Assembly (NCBI GenBank): GCA_934540955.1
Contig: CAKTCY010000007.1
Coordinates: forward strand, 1-52,709
Source of the DNA: an uncultured Faecalibacterium sp.
Lineage (GTDB): Bacteria; Bacillota; Clostridia; Oscillospirales; Ruminococcaceae
Reading direction: 5' to 3'
DNA: 52,709 nucleotides
A program made the translations under genes and the position numbers. A model generated the notes under the pieces. The model worked only from the letters and a program-made list of their open reading frames with translations. It was not told the DNA's origin and searched no databases. Below, piece by piece: positions 16,392 to 25,297 of the stretch (position 1 is its first letter; the number at the start of each line of letters is the position of its first letter).

Positions 16392-17541
16392 ATACAAGAT
16401 GGAGGTCGATGACCTTGCTGCCCCGGACGATCTGAAGGCAAAGCTGCTGGCCATGGCCGACACCCTGACCGCGGAGGAAAAGGCCGAGCCCATGATGGCC
16501 GCCCCTGCCCCGCAGACCGCTGCACCCGCAGCACCCCTGAACACCGAAGCCAAGAAGAAAAAGCCCATCCACTTCCCGGTAAAGCAGCTGGGCACGCTGG
16601 CCGCCTGTCTGGCCGTGTGCGTGCTGGGCTACAGCACCCTGCAGCTGGGCATCGGGATGGGCAACGCCAAAAGCAGCGCACCCGCCCTGTACGCAGCCGA
16701 GGGCGCTGCCAATAGCTCCGCTGCCTCTGTGGCATCGGACAGCTTTGCCGTCCAGCACGCCGCGCTGGACAGCGCCCCCGAGGCCGTGAATTACAGTCTG
16801 GAGGCAGACGACCGCTCTCTGGAAACGGAGTACAGCGGCACCGGCAGCACCGAGGCTGCTGCCCCTGCAGTGGACAGTGCCAAGATCATCTACACTGCCA
16901 ACCTGACGCTGGAAAGCAAGGACTACGAGGCAGCCCGCAGTGCGCTGGACAGCGCCCTTGCCGAGGCGGGCGGCTATCTGGAATCCAGCAGCGAGTATTC
17001 CAGCAGCGGCTCCAGCCGCTCCGTCAACCTGACCTTCCGGGTACCGCAGGCCAACTACCAGAGCTTTCTGGAGGCTGTGGCCGCTGCCGGTAATGTGACC
17101 TACCGCAGCCAGCAGGCCGATGACGTGACCACCCAGTATATGGACGTGTCCGCGCGGCTTGCCAATCTGCAGGCACAGCGCACCCGTCTGCAGCAGCTGC
17201 AGGCAAAGGCCGAAACTCTTTCGGATCTGCTGCAGATCGAGGACTCCCTTACTGAGGTGCAGTCCCAGATCGAAAGCTGGCAGAGCCAGCTGGACTGGTA
17301 CAGCGATCAGGTGCAGCAGTGCACCGTGTATATCGACCTGAACGAGGTGCAGACCTATACCCCTGCGGACGAGGGCTTCTTCTCCCGCATCGGCACCGCC
17401 TTTGCCTCCGGCTGGGGCAGCTTTGTAAGCGGCTTGCAGCAGCTGGTGGTGGCACTGGCTTCCGTCTGGCCGCTGGCAGTGCTGGCGTGCGCCGCCGTTG
17501 CCGTGGCGCTTGCATGGCGTAAAAAGCACCCGAAGAAGTGA
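16378..17541 (+). CDS. DUF4349 membrane protein, candidate anti-sigma factor
   Basis: A 387-residue protein. A short cytoplasmic N-terminus (about 1-65) rich in Ala/Pro/Lys is followed by a membrane segment (QLGTLAACLAVCVLGYSTLQLG, about 70-91), a Ser/Ala-rich linker, then a DUF4349 domain (IYTANLTLESKDYEAARSAL to CTVYIDL, about 175-320) with a coiled coil (LANLQAQRTRLQQLQAKAETLSDLLQIED). A C-terminal membrane segment and KKHPKK tail complete it. The arrangement of sigma gene overlapping a single-pass protein is typical of sigma/anti-sigma pairs, but no canonical zinc anti-sigma motif is visible, so this is contextual inference. Confidence 0.82.
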   Translation: MRWYEYKMEVDDLAAPDDLKAKLLAMADTLTAEEKAEPMMAAPAPQTAAPAAPLNTEAKKKKPIHFPVKQLGTLAACLAVCVLGYSTLQLGIGMGNAKSSAPALYAAEGAANSSAASVASDSFAVQHAALDSAPEAVNYSLEADDRSLETEYSGTGSTEAAAPAVDSAKIIYTANLTLESKDYEAARSALDSALAEAGGYLESSSEYSSSGSSRSVNLTFRVPQANYQSFLEAVAAAGNVTYRSQQADDVTTQYMDVSARLANLQAQRTRLQQLQAKAETLSDLLQIEDSLTEVQSQIESWQSQLDWYSDQVQQCTVYIDLNEVQTYTPADEGFFSRIGTAFASGWGSFVSGLQQLVVALASVWPLAVLACAAVAVALAWRKKHPKK

Positions 17542-17579
17542 CCCTGAAGTACCCCCATAGAAATCAATTTTCCACAGGA

Positions 17580-17608
17580 AGGCTTCCCCCGGTCGGGGGA
17601 AGCCTTTT
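17580..17608 (+). terminator. Terminator of the sigma/DUF4349 operon
   Basis: AGGCTTCCCCC / GGGGGAAGCCT with a short loop, followed by TTTT. Confidence 0.85.
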
Positions 17609-17625
17609 GTTCACCCCCGCTGAAA

Positions 17626-17673
17626 AAGGCCACCCCTGTCCCGCCGGGCTGCTGCACCGGGAGGCAGGGGTGG
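17626..17673 (-). terminator. Terminator of uxuB
   Basis: Minus-strand arms CCACCCCTG / CAGGGGTGG with internal GC pairing, followed by CCTTTTTC. It lies 24 bp after the uxuB stop codon. Confidence 0.8.
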
Positions 17674-17696
17674 TTTTGTATATTTTGCAGTGCTTA

Positions 17697-18551
17697 TTAC
17701 ACGCCGGAATAGGCCGAGAAGCCGCCGTCCACCGGCAGGCAGATGCCGGTAATGAAGCCCGCTGCGTCATTGTTCAACAGGAACAGCAGCGCGCCCACAA
17801 GGTCCTTTTCACTGTCACCGAAGTGTCCCATGGGGGTGGCGGCAAGGATCTTTTTGGTGCGCTCGGTGGGGGTGCCGTCCTCGTTGAAGAGCAGCTTTGC
17901 GTTCTGCTCGCTGGCAAAAAAGCCCGGGGCGATGGCGTTGACCCGGATGCCCACCTTGCTGAAATGCACCGCCAGCCACTGGGTAAAGTTGGTCACGGCG
18001 GCCTTGGAGCCGGAGTAGGCGGGGATCTTGGTCAGGGGCAGGTAGGCGTTCATGCTGGAAATGTTCAGGATGTTGCAGCCCTCGCGCCCTACCATCTGCC
18101 GGGCAAAGGCCTGCGTGGGCAGCAGGGTGCCGATGAAGTTCAAGTTGAACACCATCTCCACGCCGCTCTCATCCAGATCAAAGAAGGTGACGGTGTCGCT
18201 TTCCAAATCGGCCATCTCAAAATACTCCTTGTCTGTGTTGGCGCGGGCGTTGTTGCCGCCTGCACCGTTCACAAGGATATCGCAGGGGCCAAGGTCTGCC
18301 AGCACATCCTCGGCTACCTGCAGGCAGTTGGCCTTGTTCATCACGTTGCAGGTGTAGCCCTTGGCGGTGCCGCCCTCGGCCTCGATCTCATCCGCAAGCT
18401 CCTTGAGCTTATCCATGTTGCGGCCCAGCAGCGCCACCTTTGCGCCCGCCCGTGCCAGCGCCTTGGCAAAAATGGAGCACAGCGTGCCGCTTGCGCCGGT
18501 AACAACGGCCACCTTGCCGGTGAGATCGGTGTTCAGTACGTTCTTTTCCAT
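17697..18551 (-). CDS. uxuB: SDR-type D-mannonate (fructuronate) oxidoreductase
   Basis: A 284-residue short-chain dehydrogenase interconverting D-fructuronate and D-mannonate in glucuronate breakdown. The NAD-binding VVTGASGTLCSIFAKALA (residues 16-33) uses TGASGTLC in place of the usual TGxxxGIG, as I recall for SDR mannonate oxidoreductases such as Bacillus YjmF. Catalytic Ser-Tyr-Lys sit in NISSMNAYLPLTKIPAYSGSK. The C-terminus PVDGGFSAYSGV is characteristic. AGGAGG precedes the ATG. It is divergent from the glucuronide carrier and shares an operator-like motif with it and the glucuronidase. UxaC and UxuA are not in the window. Confidence 0.85.
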   Translation of the reverse strand: MEKNVLNTDLTGKVAVVTGASGTLCSIFAKALARAGAKVALLGRNMDKLKELADEIEAEGGTAKGYTCNVMNKANCLQVAEDVLADLGPCDILVNGAGGNNARANTDKEYFEMADLESDTVTFFDLDESGVEMVFNLNFIGTLLPTQAFARQMVGREGCNILNISSMNAYLPLTKIPAYSGSKAAVTNFTQWLAVHFSKVGIRVNAIAPGFFASEQNAKLLFNEDGTPTERTKKILAATPMGHFGDSEKDLVGALLFLLNNDAAGFITGICLPVDGGFSAYSGV

Positions 18552-18586
18552 AACATCCTCCTGTTACAGCGGTATTCATTGGCTAG

Positions 18587-18625
18587 AGTATAACAGAAAC
18601 GGACGGTCTTTGCCAGAACATTCTT
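18587..18625 (-). promoter_or_regulatory. uxuB promoter with AraC-type operator motif
   Basis: Minus-strand -10 TATACT (18587-18592), no recognisable -35, and a motif with core AATGTTCT (18605-18625) starting 33 bp upstream of the -10. Same spacing as at the carrier and glucuronidase promoters. Confidence 0.6.
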
Positions 18626-18735
18626 ATTATAAAACGGGAGGGTTTTACGCTTTTTGCTGGTCAACAAGCACGATATCTCCCGGATGCAGTGCAGACGGAA
18701 TCGTGCAAAATCGCAAAAATGACCGTTTTTACCTT

Positions 18736-18774
18736 GAAAATCTTCTAACTCTTCCAAAGCAAAACCAGTATGAT
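18736..18774 (+). promoter_or_regulatory. Glucuronide carrier promoter with AraC-type operator
   Basis: Motif GAAAATCTTCTAACTCTTCC begins at 18736 (21 bp, ends 18756). The -10 is TATGAT (18769-18774), with no consensus -35. 17 of 21 motif bases equal those upstream of the glucuronidase gene. Confidence 0.65.
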
Positions 18775-18858
18775 AAAAGCATGACAAACACATACTGACT
18801 TCGGCTCCGCACGGCCTGCGGGGCAGAGCAAGAAGCGAAGAAGAAAAGGAGATTTTTT

Positions 18859-20259
18859 ATGGCATCTGAAAGCAAGACTGCCCTGCGTCCCTTCGGTATG
18901 AAGGACAAGCTGGGCTACATGTTCGGTGACTTCGGCAACGACTTCACCTTCATCCTCTCGTCCCTGTTCCTGATGAAGTTCTACACCGATGTGATGGGCG
19001 TTTCCGCCGGTGTGGTGGGCATCGTGATGATGGCAGCCCGCATCGTGGACGCCTTTACCGATATCACCATGGGTCAGATCGTGGACCGCTGCAAGCCCAC
19101 CAAAGACGGCAAGTTCCGCCCGTGGCTCAAGCGGATGTGCGGCCCGGTGGCCATTGCCTCCTTCCTGATCTTCCAGTCCGGTCTGGCCGGGATGCCTTAC
19201 GGCTTCAAGGTGGCCTGGCTGGCAGTCACCTACATCCTGTGGGGCTCCATCTTCTACACCTCCATCAACATCCCCTACGGCTCCATGGCTTCTGCCGTTT
19301 CTCCGGAGTCCAAGGACCGTGCCGAGCTGTCCACCTGGCGCACCATCGGTTCCAGTCTGGCAAGCCTTGTCATCGGCGTGGGCACCCCGATGATCGCCTA
19401 CGTTACCGTGGACGGCAAGACCATGCTCTCCGGCTCCCGCATGACCCTGATCGCCGGTGTGTTCTCCGTTTGTGCGATTCTCTGCTACCTGCTGTGCTTC
19501 AAGATGGTGCAGGAGCGCGTGCAGCTGACCACCAAGACCGAGAAGCTGGACTTCGGCAAGCTGCTCAAGAGCATTGCCACCAACCGCTCCCTGATGGGCA
19601 TCATCGCCGCCGCCCTGATGCTGCTGCTCTCTCAGCTGACCATGAGCGGCATGAGCAGCTATGTGTACCCCAACTACTACGGCAGCGCTGCTGCACAGTC
19701 TCTGTCCAGTCTCGTGGGCATGGCAGGCACCTTGCTCATCTGCGCTCCCACCGCCGTCAAGCTCTCCCAGAAGTTCGGCAAAAAGGAGCTGGCTACCGCC
19801 GGTGCCATCGTAGGCGCTGTTTCCTACCTGCTCTGCTTCATCCTGCGTCCGTCTAACCCCTTCGTCTTTGTTGCCTTTGCCGCTGTGGCTACCATCAGCA
19901 TGGGCTACTTCAACACCGTGGTCTGGGCTATGATCACCGACGTTATCGACGACACCGAGGTGCGCACCGGCGTGCGTGAGGACGGCACTGTGTACTCGGT
20001 CTACTCCTTCGCCCGCAAGCTGGGTCAGGCCATCTCCTCCGGCCTGATCGGCGGTCTGCTGACCATGATCGGTTACTCCGAGGCTACCGCCTTCGACCCC
20101 GCCGTCACCGGCAAGATCTTCAATCTGGCGTGCCTTGCACCCTTTGCAGGCTTCGTGGCACTGGCTCTGATCCTCGTCTTCCTCTACCCGCTGAACAAGA
20201 CCCGCGTGGAGCAGAACGTTGCTACGCTGGCCGCACGCCGTGAGGGCAAGGAAAACTAA
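18859..20259 (+). CDS. GPH-family glucuronide/sodium symporter
   Basis: A 466-residue inner-membrane carrier with about 12 transmembrane segments, of the glycoside-pentoside-hexuronide family (MelB, UidB, XylP). Recognisable are KLGYMFGDFGNDFTF near the N-terminus, IVDAFTDITMGQIVDR (the cation-site segment of loop 2-3), and DDTEVRTGVREDGTVYSVYSFARKLGQA in the loop before TM11. Gene context (beta-glucuronidase, uxuB, AraC regulator) makes glucuronides the likely substrate. AAAGGAG lies upstream of the ATG. An imperfect hairpin follows at 20304-20342, then the regulator gene. Confidence 0.88.
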   Translation: MASESKTALRPFGMKDKLGYMFGDFGNDFTFILSSLFLMKFYTDVMGVSAGVVGIVMMAARIVDAFTDITMGQIVDRCKPTKDGKFRPWLKRMCGPVAIASFLIFQSGLAGMPYGFKVAWLAVTYILWGSIFYTSINIPYGSMASAVSPESKDRAELSTWRTIGSSLASLVIGVGTPMIAYVTVDGKTMLSGSRMTLIAGVFSVCAILCYLLCFKMVQERVQLTTKTEKLDFGKLLKSIATNRSLMGIIAAALMLLLSQLTMSGMSSYVYPNYYGSAAAQSLSSLVGMAGTLLICAPTAVKLSQKFGKKELATAGAIVGAVSYLLCFILRPSNPFVFVAFAAVATISMGYFNTVVWAMITDVIDDTEVRTGVREDGTVYSVYSFARKLGQAISSGLIGGLLTMIGYSEATAFDPAVTGKIFNLACLAPFAGFVALALILVFLYPLNKTRVEQNVATLAARREGKEN

Positions 20260-20303
20260 GCTATTTTCCCTTCCTTATCATTTACCTCCGTTGCGCAGAG
20301 CAG

Positions 20304-20342
20304 GCACTCTGCCGGAGCACAGAAATGTGCCCGGCAGGGTGC
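20304..20342 (+). terminator. Hairpin after the carrier gene
   Basis: GCACTCTGCCGG..GCACA-GAAA-TGTGC..CCGGCAGGGTGC: a long imperfect stem without a clear T-run, so termination may be partial. Confidence 0.5.
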
Positions 20343-20371
20343 TTGTTCTCAGTGAAAAAAGGCGGTATACT
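20343..20371 (+). promoter_or_regulatory. Promoter of the AraC regulator gene
   Basis: TTGTTC (20343-20348), 17-bp spacer, TATACT (20366-20371). It lacks the operator motif in the register seen at the three target promoters. Confidence 0.6.
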
Positions 20372-20409
20372 GAACCTGTATGAATCACCGCACAAAAAAG
20401 GAGCAGACC

Positions 20410-21621
20410 ATGAACGTAGATCCCTTACAGGTGCTGTCAAAGCTTGCTGCTGTTTACAATATCCCCGCCTGCCGGGTGACCCCGCCCTTTGAAGGGCTGG
20501 AAAATTTTGATTACGGTCTGCGCAAGGCGCTGGACCCGGAGTTTGACTGGCAGGAGTTCGGCTATACCCTGCTGAAGCACACCCCGGAGCAGACGCTGCT
20601 GATCGCCGAGGGCACCTTTGAGCTGAAGTTTGCCCTGTTCCGCGTGCCGGACGAAAGAGATACCGTGTTCATGATCGGCCCGTGGACGGACGGTCCCCGC
20701 AGCGAGGATTCCCGCCGGTGGGCACAGAAAAATCTCGGTAAGGCCGGGGACGAGGCCGTGCAGGAATACTACAACGGCGTCCACACCCTTTCCGGCGATG
20801 ACTTTGCCGCCGCCATCTACGCCGTGGTGTCTGTTATGCTGGGGCAGGAGGAACCGCGCATACAGGAGGTGAAGGAATTTCTGCCCTTCATGTTCCAGCC
20901 GGATATCCGCTACTTCACCGAGCCCACCTTTGAGCGGGATATCCCGGTTGCCATGATCGAGCAGCGCTATCAGGTCGAAAACGAGATGCTGGAGGCTGTG
21001 ACCCGAGGCGATGAGAATGCCGCGATGCTCAGCATCCGCCAGTTCGGCCGCTTTTCGCTGGGCGACCGGTTCATCGGGACGCTTTTCCGGGAAAAGAGCC
21101 AGTTCATTATTATGAACACCCTGCTGCGCAAGGCCATTGAGCAGAACGCGGTGCACCCCTTTTATGTGGATAAAATTTCCTCCAGCTACGCCCGCCGCAT
21201 CGAGACGCTGGACACGGTGGAGGATGTGCAGGCCATGCTGCAGCAGATGCTGCAGGACTACTGTGCCTACGCCCGCCGCTACTCCCTGAAGGGCTACTCC
21301 CCTACGGTGCAGAAGGTGATCAACCACATCAATTTAAACCTCTCGGAGCCGCACACCCTGAAAAGCCTTGCGGCGCTGTGCCACATCAGCCCATCGTATC
21401 TTTCCTCCCTGTTCAAGCAGGAGACCGGCAGCACCCTGATCGACTATATCAACACCCAGCGGGTCAAGCGCGCCGCCCAGCAGCTGACCACCACCGACCG
21501 CTCCATCTCGGAGGTGGCGGAGGAGATGGGTATTCTGGACGTAAATTACTTTGCCAAAATTTTTAAGCGTACCTTCGGCATGACGCCCACCCGCTACCGC
21601 CGGGAGAACCGGAAAAAGTAA
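20410..21621 (+). CDS. AraC-family transcriptional regulator of the glucuronide locus
   Basis: A 403-residue regulator. The long N-terminal region (about 1-290) is a sensor of no family I recognise. The C-terminal 100 residues hold two helix-turn-helix motifs (TLKSLAALCHISPSYLSSLFKQE and SISEVAEEMGILDVNYFAKIFKR) ending with the AraC signature GMTPTRYRR. The start at 20410 is set by AAGGAG; the ATG 30 nt upstream has none. Located between the carrier and the glucuronidase, it is the obvious candidate to bind the motif repeated before uxuB, the carrier and the glucuronidase genes, all of which lack a -35 box, as expected for activation. Confidence 0.9.
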   Translation: MNVDPLQVLSKLAAVYNIPACRVTPPFEGLENFDYGLRKALDPEFDWQEFGYTLLKHTPEQTLLIAEGTFELKFALFRVPDERDTVFMIGPWTDGPRSEDSRRWAQKNLGKAGDEAVQEYYNGVHTLSGDDFAAAIYAVVSVMLGQEEPRIQEVKEFLPFMFQPDIRYFTEPTFERDIPVAMIEQRYQVENEMLEAVTRGDENAAMLSIRQFGRFSLGDRFIGTLFREKSQFIIMNTLLRKAIEQNAVHPFYVDKISSSYARRIETLDTVEDVQAMLQQMLQDYCAYARRYSLKGYSPTVQKVINHINLNLSEPHTLKSLAALCHISPSYLSSLFKQETGSTLIDYINTQRVKRAAQQLTTTDRSISEVAEEMGILDVNYFAKIFKRTFGMTPTRYRRENRKK

Positions 21622-21642
21622 AAAAATCTACGATTCCGGCAC

Positions 21643-21682
21643 GAAAATGTTCTACCGCTCCCAGCGTTTTCCATGCTAGAAT
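21643..21682 (+). promoter_or_regulatory. Beta-glucuronidase promoter with AraC-type operator
   Basis: Motif GAAAATGTTCTACCGCTCCC from 21643 (21 bp, ends 21663). The -10 is TAGAAT (21677-21682), 34 bp from the motif start. No consensus -35. Confidence 0.65.
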
Positions 21683-21756
21683 AGCATCAGTAAAAGAAGA
21701 TACTCAAGCCCCTGAACGATAGAAGCAAAACAAGAAATAAGACAGGAGAATTCATC

Positions 21757-23997
21757 ATGCGAGAGATCATTTCCCTGAACGAAGGCTGGACCCTGCGCTT
21801 CCCCAAGGGCGAGCGCGCCACTGAAACCGTTACCCTGCCCCACACCTGGAACGCCGTGGACGGCATGGACGGCAACGGCAGCTACCTGCGCACCACCGGT
21901 GTGTACAGCCGCACCTTTAAAAAGCCCGTGCAGCCGCTGACCGGTGGCCGCGTGTATGTGGAGGTGCTGGCAGCTGCGCTGGATGCCACCGTCAAGGTGA
22001 ACGGCACCGTTGCCACCACCCACGAGGGCGGCTTCTCCATCTTCCGCGCCGACATCACCGACCTGTGCCGTGACGGCGACAACGAGCTGACCATCGAGGT
22101 CAGCAACGAGGACACCCCCTCCATGTACCCCGCCTCTGCGGACTTTACCTTCTACGGCGGATTGTACCGCGGCGTAAACCTGATCAGCGTGCCGGGCGCA
22201 CACTTCGATCTGGACTACTACGGCGGCCCCGGCATCATGGTCACCCCCAAGCCCACCGCAGACGGCGGCGCCACCTTTGAGATCAAGAGCTTCGTCACCA
22301 ACCCCGACGACAGCTTTACCGTGATGTACAGCATCAAGGACCCCTACGGATGCGAGGTGGCCTCCGCTGTGCGCCCCGCCGACAGCACCGCTGTCACCAT
22401 CTATGTGCCGGACGCCGAGCTGTGGAGCATGGACGAGCCCAACATCTACACCGTGGTGGCACGCCTGCAGCGCAACAACGAGACCTTTGACGAGCTCTAC
22501 GCCGATGTAGGCGTGCGCAGCTACACCGTTACCCCGGACGGCGGCTTCTCCATCAACGGCGAGGCCACCCCGCTGCGCGGCGTCTCCCGCCATCAGGATA
22601 TGCTGTACAAGGGCAACGCCCTGACCGCAGAGGATCACTATCGGGACGCACAGATCATCAAGGAGCTGGGCGCCAACACCATCCGTCTGGCACACTACCA
22701 GCACAGTCAGGATTTCTACGACGCCTGCGATGAGATGGGCTTTGCTGTCTGGGCAGAGATCCCCTTTATCAGCGTGTTCAAGTCCGGCAAGGACGCCCAC
22801 GAGCACTGCCGCCGCGAGCTGACCGAGCTGATCGTGCAGAACTACAATCACCCCTCTATCATGTTCTGGGGCATCTCCAACGAGATTTTGATCGGCGGCA
22901 TCAGTCAGGAGCTGGTGGACTGCCACCACGACCTGCAGAAGCTGTGCAAGGAGCTTGACCCCACCCGCCTGACCACCATTGCCCACGTTTCCAGCACCCC
23001 CACCACCGGCCCCATGCACCGCATTACCGATGTGGAGAGCTACAACCACTACTTTGGCTGGTACGGCGGCAAGATCGAGCAGAACGGCCCCTGGCTGGAC
23101 AAGTTCCACGCCGAGAACCCGGATATCTGCCTTGGCATCTCCGAGTACGGCTGCGAGGGCATCATCAACTGGCACAGCAACACCCCCCAGTGCAAGGACT
23201 ACTCTGAGGAGTATCAGGCACTGTACCACGAGTACATGGCACAGGCCTTTGAGGATCGCCCGTGGATCTGGGCAAGCCACGTCTGGAATATGTTCGACTT
23301 CGGCTGCGCAGCCCGCAGCGAGGGCGGCGTAAAGGGCCGCAACAACAAGGGGCTGGTCACCATCGACCGCAAGACCCGCAAGGACAGCTTCTATGTCTAT
23401 CAGGCCTACTGGGCAAAGGACCCCATGGTGCACATCGCAGGCCGCCGCCACGCACAGCGCGCCGGCGAGACCACCGAGGTGAAGGTGTACTCCAATCAGG
23501 ACACCGTGACCCTGTACTGCAACGGCAAGGAGGTCGGCACCCAGACCGCACATCGCGTGTTCAAGTTCAGCGTGGCGCTGGACGAGGGCTTCAACGTGCT
23601 GATGGCTGTGGCCGACACCGTGAAGGACAGCATCACGCTGGAAAAGGTGGACGCCGAGCCCGCCTGCTACACCCTGCCGGAGTTCAACGAGCGTCAGGAG
23701 GGCGTTGCCAACTGGTTCAAGCAGATGGGCAGCATGGATCTGACCGCACCCATGGAGTTCCCCGAGGGCTATTACAGCATCAAGGACAGCCTGGAGGAGC
23801 TGGCCAAGAACGAGGAAGCCTTTGCCGTTGCCGCCAAGGCCGTGAAGCTTGCCAGCAACTTTGATATCAAGCCCGGCGAGGGTATGTGGGCCATGATGAA
23901 AAAGATGACCCCCGAGGCCATGGCAAGCATGATCTCCACCATGCCGGACGGCTTCATCGAGAGCCTGAACGCCCAGCTGATCAAGATCAAGAAGTAA
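21757..23997 (+). CDS. GH2 beta-glucuronidase
   Basis: A 746-residue GH2 enzyme, cytoplasmic (no signal peptide). Sugar-binding and immunoglobulin-like domains fill about 1-265, the TIM barrel about 266-560. Acid/base Glu376 is in FWGISNEI, nucleophile Glu463 in ISEYGCEG, and N529-N530-K531 fits the NxK motif that contacts the glucuronate carboxylate. NxK-like motifs may also occur in some GH2 beta-galactosidases, so the assignment leans on context (uxuB, GPH carrier). The helical C-terminal extension (about 650-746) resembles the H11G11-BG/Faecalibacterium class, some of which bind FMN as I recall. AGGAG precedes the start. Confidence 0.85.
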   Translation: MREIISLNEGWTLRFPKGERATETVTLPHTWNAVDGMDGNGSYLRTTGVYSRTFKKPVQPLTGGRVYVEVLAAALDATVKVNGTVATTHEGGFSIFRADITDLCRDGDNELTIEVSNEDTPSMYPASADFTFYGGLYRGVNLISVPGAHFDLDYYGGPGIMVTPKPTADGGATFEIKSFVTNPDDSFTVMYSIKDPYGCEVASAVRPADSTAVTIYVPDAELWSMDEPNIYTVVARLQRNNETFDELYADVGVRSYTVTPDGGFSINGEATPLRGVSRHQDMLYKGNALTAEDHYRDAQIIKELGANTIRLAHYQHSQDFYDACDEMGFAVWAEIPFISVFKSGKDAHEHCRRELTELIVQNYNHPSIMFWGISNEILIGGISQELVDCHHDLQKLCKELDPTRLTTIAHVSSTPTTGPMHRITDVESYNHYFGWYGGKIEQNGPWLDKFHAENPDICLGISEYGCEGIINWHSNTPQCKDYSEEYQALYHEYMAQAFEDRPWIWASHVWNMFDFGCAARSEGGVKGRNNKGLVTIDRKTRKDSFYVYQAYWAKDPMVHIAGRRHAQRAGETTEVKVYSNQDTVTLYCNGKEVGTQTAHRVFKFSVALDEGFNVLMAVADTVKDSITLEKVDAEPACYTLPEFNERQEGVANWFKQMGSMDLTAPMEFPEGYYSIKDSLEELAKNEEAFAVAAKAVKLASNFDIKPGEGMWAMMKKMTPEAMASMISTMPDGFIESLNAQLIKIKK

Positions 23998-24030
23998 TGT
24001 AAGGCAAAACGCCTGAAATACCGTATAAAA

Positions 24031-24071
24031 GGGATACCGGAGCATCTGCGGATGCTCCGGTATCCCTTTTT
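24031..24071 (+). terminator. Beta-glucuronidase terminator
   Basis: 16-bp stem GGGATACCGGAGCATC / GATGCTCCGGTATCCC with loop TGCG, then TTTTTG. Its core is shared with the hairpins at 2005 and 37149. Confidence 0.9.
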
Positions 24072-24125
24072 GTATCATGAGAACACAAAAAAACAGGTTG
24101 AATTCCATGAATTCAACCTGCTTGG

Positions 24126-24202
<77 letters not shown>

Positions 24203-24247
24203 ATATTTACTTTTTGCTTTTCAGCGGCTCTCGCTGACTGCTCAAGT

Positions 24248-24276
24248 ATAATACCACAGGCCGGGCAGAATGTCAA
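24248..24276 (-). promoter_or_regulatory. Promoter of tRNA-fMet
   Basis: Minus-strand TTGACA (24271-24276), 17-bp spacer, TATTAT (24248-24253). Confidence 0.8.
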
Positions 24277-24317
24277 CCCTTTTAGAAAAAAATTTTAGCA
24301 TCCCCTTGCCGCGGCTT

Positions 24318-25208
24318 TTAATGCGTCATTGTCCGCTGCTGTGCGCGGTATTCAGCGGGGGTGATGCCGTACAGGCGGCGGAAGGTCTTGAGGAAGCTGC
24401 TGTAATCCGGAAAGCCGCTCTCGGTGCAGGCGTTCAGAACGGATACCCCTTCCTCCAGCGCCTTGCGGCAGTGCTGCATCCGCAGATAGGTCAGGTAGTT
24501 GTGGATGCTCTCCATGGTGCACTCCTTGAACGCGCGGGAAAGGTGCTCACGGCTGGCGTAAAGCTCCTGCGCCAGCTGCGCGGTGGTAAGGGTCGGGTCC
24601 TGATAATGGGCCTGCAGGTAGGCCACCGCGCGTGCGACCAGTACACTGGTGCTGCTGGGTGCAGCAGTCTGTCCGCTGCCGGTGGCCTGCGTGATGAGCA
24701 GCAGCATCTCAGCGACCTGCGCTTCAAAAACGATATCCCGGATGGAGTCCGCCAGTTCCTGACTTTGCGCCATGCGGATGAAAAGTCCCTTGAAATCCCA
24801 CTTGCGGCAGGCCTCGCTGTCCAGCACGGTGAGCTCGTGCATCCAGTCTGCATTTTTCAGGTTCACGCGGCGGCGGGTGGCCTGCCAGAGGGCATCGTCG
24901 ATCTGGATGACCAGACGATCCGACTGGGCATCGTCAATATTAAAGTTGCCGGAGTGGTAGACCTGAGAGGGAAAGTAGACCAGCTCCCCCACATGGACCA
25001 GATACACGCTGCCGTCCACCGAGTAGCGCACCGTGCTGCCGCCGATGGGAAGCACCAGCTCGTGATACGGGTGGGAGTGCACCACAGACTGCTTGTTTTC
25101 CCAGTTCGTGTACCATGTGACCAGAAGCCGGGTGTTGTTCAGCCCCATCCGCGCCTGCGCTTCTGTAAGGACATTATCGATAAAATGTGTGACCCGTTCC
25201 ATGCCCAT
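24318..25208 (-). CDS. AraC-family regulator with cupin sensor domain
   Basis: A 296-residue regulator. A cupin-type AraC_binding domain occupies about 20-140 (VVHSHPYHELVLPIGG, LVHVGELVYFPSQVYHSGNF). The C-terminal AraC DNA-binding domain (about 195-292) has TTAQLAQELYASREHLSRAFKE and the signature GITPAEYRAQ. GAGGAG lies upstream of the ATG. It is divergent from the YcxB-like/TRAP genes and probably responds to a sugar or sugar acid; the adjacent TRAP transporter and GH31 genes are plausible targets, though no shared operator was found. Confidence 0.9.
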   Translation of the reverse strand: MGMERVTHFIDNVLTEAQARMGLNNTRLLVTWYTNWENKQSVVHSHPYHELVLPIGGSTVRYSVDGSVYLVHVGELVYFPSQVYHSGNFNIDDAQSDRLVIQIDDALWQATRRRVNLKNADWMHELTVLDSEACRKWDFKGLFIRMAQSQELADSIRDIVFEAQVAEMLLLITQATGSGQTAAPSSTSVLVARAVAYLQAHYQDPTLTTAQLAQELYASREHLSRAFKECTMESIHNYLTYLRMQHCRKALEEGVSVLNACTESGFPDYSSFLKTFRRLYGITPAEYRAQQRTMTH

Positions 25209-25268
25209 AGCCGCTCTTACTCCTCGTTAAAAAAATAAGAATCATTCTTTTACGTCCTTTTTTGCCCT

Positions 25269-25297
25269 AGTATATCAGTACATATCACATTTTGCAA
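25269..25297 (-). promoter_or_regulatory. Promoter of the cupin AraC regulator
   Basis: Minus-strand TTGCAA (25292-25297), 17-bp spacer, TATACT (25269-25274). Confidence 0.7.
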
